DNA from: Gelatoporia subvermispora B
Lineage: Eukaryota; Basidiomycota; Agaricomycetes; Polyporales; Gelatoporiaceae
Direction of reading: 5' to 3'
Length of the DNA stretch: 64,000 nucleotides
NCBI GenBank assembly: GCA_000320605.2
Contig: KB445797.1
Location: 804,474 to 868,473 of the forward strand
A program made the translations under genes and the position numbers. Under the pieces are notes generated by a model. It was not told where the DNA came from, did not search any database, and saw nothing but the letters and a program-made list of their open reading frames with translations. This document shows, piece by piece, positions 59,885-64,000 of this stretch. Each line of letters opens with the position of its first letter. Position 1 is the stretch's first letter.

Positions 59885-61727
59885 GGTATTGCAAGTGAGG
59901 GCTGTGTGATGATAGTGGTTGAGGGAAAATCCGGACAAGGTTGAGAATAGACCCTGCCCCTTATATGTGTCCAGGTGGAGAAGTAAGAATAGATTCGGAT
60001 TATCACGATGTGATTGTGGAAGACATACTAGACGGGCTTCGGCATGCGACGGCAGAGCAGAGAAGCACGCGTCAAGGAACAGTCAATAGAAGGAATCGAA
60101 GCACACGTCAGGGGGGAAAGACGATACAACTCCCACATGACGACATCCTGCCTTTGCTCACTAAGCAATCTCCCAAACCATCGCTAAAATCACATCGTTG
60201 TAGTTTCTTATACGAGAGTGACTCGTTAGAGAGATTAGAAGACGGGTAACGTCGCTTTGACATGTGTAGATATCGTGCATCGGTTTGTCGTGTTTGAACC
60301 TGTTGAAAGCCAGCAGAGCCCGGAAACACGTGGGTTGGAAGGGTCGATAGTTGATTCCCTATGGGGTATGTCCGATATTCTTGACAACTAATAAGAAGCC
60401 TCCGCAGATGTGTAGCACGAGAAACCAGCGACATACAGGTTGGAAGCAAGCCGACTGGCGAATCAGAGGCACCGAACCACAATCAGACGCTGGAGATCAG
60501 CGCCTGGCGGGCGCGTGGTTTTTTCATACCACTCGAACTTGCTCTTGAGTACGAACATCACGGGCTGAACATTGGATCCTTCCACGAAAAGATCAAGACG
60601 ACTTTTAATAACGATACAGCCATCTCCGAATGCTCTTCTTCGTCCCGCTACAAGAGCGTGAAGATGGACAGCGCAATATCTGGTGTATCACGGCGACCGG
60701 GTGACTATATGCGCTCAGGCAACACCTCGTCGACAATCTGTTATTCACGGTGAACCGTGGTCGCAGACATAGTTGTAGAATTTCTTACTTCGTCCTAGCA
60801 TCACTTGCCGCTCGTTCCGAGCACCTGGCCTTGAGCCTACGTCTGCTGAACACTGAGTCACAAGTGGAGCACGACCATTTCGGGTACATGGCCGTGTTTC
60901 ATTTCAATTGCGGTTGGCTCTGAGGGCATGATGCTTCTCTGAGAGCTCGGGAACCGTCCTCAATATATGCCAATGAACTAAGGCGCCGCCTATGGTTCCT
61001 CCGGCGGCTATACCTCGCGACCTTAACAGGCCGGTGTCTTCAAAAGAGCGCAGTCTACAAGGTCCATACTCTGCTTTGGCCTGCCTCTTGCTGCTGCAAC
61101 AATGTTCTCGGAATCTGGTGCCCTGTTCTTCAAGCGCAAGAATGATTTTTGCAAATTACCCTATCGACGGCAAATAGACCACTCCGCGTATGGCAATATC
61201 TGCAGCAAAGGTCACACACACTTGTCCGTCCCTCGTGAAGACCGCCCAGCCCTATTGTATCACCTCTTTGGTTCGCCGGATAAACAAGAAAGGACCGTCA
61301 ACGAAGCGCCTCCGTCTCTACCCGTGCATTTCCTGGCATCGCTCCTCATGAGTGGCACCCGATCTAGTTGAATAGTATCTCATTTCAACTTTACACGGTG
61401 TGGCGTAAGATAATGCTCCATATATGCATATACCCGCTTTATGCGTGGCTTTGACCGACCGGCTACAACAGCCAAAGACGACCGCGCGAAGTTCGCAACT
61501 TTGCAGGACTGAAGCGAGTGCCACAGCGATGGGAAGCATCTATTTCCCGGGCTCCGAACCAAAGCTCATGCGGCAAATTCTTGCTCTGCGTTCCCTGTGG
61601 CCTGCTCGCTGCTCACGTATAAAACCCCACCACTCATCACCTCTACTCAGACTTCCACTCCCTCTATTCAGCTCAACTGCACAGCGCTCTCAGCACCTCG
61701 CACTTCGTATTACCTACTCTCCGCGCC
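59885..61727. other. Gene-poor stretch
   Basis: 1.8 kb. A TATA-like TTATATG (59961-59967) lies about 77 bp upstream of AKR2 and a TATAAAA at 61618 precedes the next gene. Nothing else is recognised. Confidence 0.4.
61618..61624 (+). promoter_or_regulatory. TATA box (TATAAAA)
   Basis: TATAAAA 110 bp before the ATG at 61728; it speaks against a start further upstream. Confidence 0.5.
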
Positions 61728-62775
61728 ATGCAGCGGCCACACATACCACCTTCCTCGCCCAAACCTCATCCTTCCTCCGCTCCTTGCGACCGCCACACCC
61801 CGTCTGTACGAAGTCTGGTCCGTCACGTTCTCCTCACCGCGGTTCTATGTAGTACTCACCATCCCGCCTCGCCTTGCAGCACAGCAGAAAGGGCCTCCGC
61901 GTCCACACCCACAGGGCGCCTCCGCGCCCCGACTCTGCCCCGAGCCCTTGAACGGCTCGGCGGAGATGGGGGACCGCGCCGGCATGGGTGGCCACCGCGG
62001 GGCAGTAGGACCGCCGAGACGTGAGTCTCGTGCAGTGTCCCGCTGGCTCTTCCCGGGCAGCACGCTCCTGCCCCCCACTACCGCTTCCCGGAGCTGGGGA
62101 GGTCTCGGCAATGTGATCGCGAGACACAAGGGTATGCTCATCCAAAAAATGAAAGCTTGGATCGATCCGACGGTGCGGTGCCCGGTGCCGGAATCAGTCG
62201 CACCGTCGGATATGCAACCTGTCGCCTCCACCTACAGCGAAGACACAGCATACAACGGAGGTCCTCCCCCGTTCGAACCGTCGTCCACCTTACGTCTTTC
62301 ACCCACCTCCCCCTCTCAAACCCTTCCTGCGCAGTCCGACAACTCAAATGATGTTGTCGGCAGGCAGTTCGATACTCGAGTTGGGGTCCCCGATGTCTCG
62401 CATGCGCAGGCTGTCTTGGGCAGTCCCGCGCCTCTGAGACCTTCACGGGACGAAGCACCGCAGTTGTTCAAAGAAAATACATACATGGAATACATTCGTT
62501 GGATGTCGCGTAAGTAGACTACTGTTGCAATTTCCCACGCAATACTGATCTCACGAAACAACACAGCAGTCGGTCCCACACTTTACCCCGGAACCAAACT
62601 CAACGAACCTGCCTCGGCCACGGACGGCAACAACCACAACGACCTGCCGAATATCCTTCCTGGTATTCTGAGGCAGCAAAGTCTGGTTCTGGAGCTGGAC
62701 GACTCACTCAATGTCCTCGCGGCATACCGTGACTCGGACGCAGGGCCGCGGACGGCAACAATCATCGACGTATAA
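61728..62775 (+). CDS. Kinase-less paralogue of the 14-16 kb kinase
   Basis: The body is read as an exon up to 62509 and a last exon 62567 (or 62570)-62775. It carries the kinase gene's linker (TAYNGGPPPFEPSST, SNDVVGRQ, VPDVSHAQ, GSPAPLRPSRDEAP) and its tail (HNDLPNILPGILRQ, LVLELDDSLNVL, AYRDSD), but the whole kinase domain between them is absent. The donor GTAAGT, the last intron and the phase (1) are those of the kinase gene, so the frame is kept. The 5' end is uncertain: from ATG 61728 an intron 62021-62060 or 62021-62093 is needed to enter the linker frame; an in-frame ATG at 61966 needs none. The N-terminal part is not clearly related to the kinase's. Function unknown; it might compete for partners of the kinase's flanks, which is inference. 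Confidence 0.65.
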
Positions 62776-64000
62776 TTCATCCGTACATGTTTCGCATATA
62801 GCATGCACCGTGTCTCTTTATACCAGAACTCTGCATGTATAGTAGAACTATAGTCCTACCATGCGCCCATCCTCTCGACAATAGAATGAATCCCGTCTCT
62901 AGACTGACATAGTGTGGACGACCACAGGACGTAGATGTACAGTGTCTTCCAGAGGATGGATGACCTCTCTTGTTAATGTAGCGATGCGATTGAGATGGGC
63001 CATTCACCTCTGAGACTTCGATAGAATGTTGAACTTCACCCGACCATATAGCTAGTCAAAAGTTTCATTTGGATCGACTGAACGGCTTAATATACTGTTC
63101 TTGTAACATCAGAAATAGTATATTAATGAAACCTGGAGTCATATAGGACCTTTGAAAGCTAAAGCCTCGAGATGAAATCATGCATTTTGAGAGCGATGCG
63201 TTCCGCATCATGTCCTGGAGCCGGTGGTAGCAGTCGCGCGGGGTGCGGGAACTGCCGAGCGTCTTAAAGTAGGTAGCGCGCTTCGTCGAACACAACGTTC
63301 ACTGACTCGGATGCCACAATTTCTCTTCCTCTAGGCTTGCCACCACGACATGGATAAATGTCTACCGGGAACAACTTGAGGTCTGTCTTCCTCTAGAGTG
63401 AAGCATACAAGACGTCGCGGCCCTGTGGCAACCCACTCTCCTCGCAGGCGGCGGGCTATCCGACGATTCGTCTCATGATGTTTAGTATGAAATTGTTGGG
63501 TCTCGTCTGCTTTTTTCCCTGATTGTTCGCTTTGTAAAGATATCCCAAATATGTGAAGACGGTTCCCCCAGGAACCGCTTATCAAGTCATCCATAGTATC
63601 GAGTTGTAATCTGGGTGCTTCGAGCTCGGGTTTATCGCATATTGACTGCATGCCCGGTCTGTTTTCTGTCTCTGATGCGCTGTCTCTCTCCCCAAGCAAC
63701 ATGGCGGATGTATATGCGCCTAGTAAGCTAAACTGCGACCACCGAATCCTCTGGACGGTTCTGGGACTATGTGACAACATGGTGCAAACCCGGAAAACCA
63801 GAAAACGTACCGACACCACTTCTTATCATTGACCATCCACGCATGGAAAAGATCCGATAGAATTACCGGACGGAGTGGATGTCTGGCTTACAATGTCACA
63901 CATCCCAGAGTCTTTGGCCGTATCTGGGTAGAGTACGTCCACAGCGCCTATATGTACCCACCCTTCGTCTCTATCATGTGGAAGCAATCTTCTTAGCGGT
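62776..64000. other. Right flank, no supported gene
   Basis: 1.2 kb. A minus-strand frame (63331-63819, about 160 codons) has no recognised domain; it could be the edge of a gene outside the window or chance. Confidence 0.35.

Noticed and set aside
61597..61727. Upstream extension of the kinase-less gene to 61597
   Set aside because: The first codon there is GTG and the stretch spans the TATA box; no ATG supports it.

Overview
This window is nuclear DNA of a filamentous basidiomycete. The genes are cut by many 50-70 nt GT..AG introns, they sit on both strands without operons, and several families are typical of Agaricomycetes: heme-thiolate peroxygenases, a hydrophobin-like pair, aryl-alcohol-type aldo-keto reductases and thaumatin-like proteins. 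A wood-decay polypore-like fungus is an inference; no rRNA or marker gene is present to prove it. I rebuilt gene models by hand, checking that exon phases add up to an open frame. I found no tRNA, rRNA, CRISPR or intact transposon ORF.

Layout. 1.2-6.6 kb: an endonuclease/exonuclease/phosphatase (EEP) gene, then two tandem copies of a ~2 kb segment, each carrying a hydrophobin-like gene. 6.6-12.2 kb: a kinase-like protein with a degenerate catalytic loop, a retropepsin-like gene with damaged catalytic site and frame, and a secreted peroxygenase. 14-17.9 kb: a membrane-anchored Ser/Thr kinase and the small mitochondrial Isd11 homologue. 19-27.8 kb: a membrane-anchored aspartic protease, two thaumatin-like genes, a small membrane protein and a nested inverted-repeat element. 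30.3-37.1 kb: a DUF7587-like protein, a predicted mitochondrial membrane protein, and Sof1/DCAF13. 40.2-45.2 kb: a Nudix hydrolase followed by two tandem short peroxygenase genes. 45.4-54.2 kb: RTF1 of the Paf1 complex, an F-box protein, and a very long Sds3-type HDAC-complex subunit. 55.8-59.9 kb: two convergent aldo-keto reductases. 61.7-62.8 kb: a paralogue of the 14-16 kb kinase that has lost the kinase domain exactly while keeping its flanks in frame.

How it fits together. Conserved single-copy housekeeping genes (Isd11, Sof1, RTF1, Sds3, Nudix) alternate with duplicated, mostly secreted or redox families. Five families are present as pairs within 64 kb (hydrophobin-like, thaumatin-like, short peroxygenase, aldo-keto reductase, kinase-tail). 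In two of the duplications the repeated unit begins inside the 3' end of the upstream gene and leaves an exon remnant behind. Many of the duplicated genes have a TATA-like box 50-95 bp before the start codon, which suits inducible genes; this is inference.
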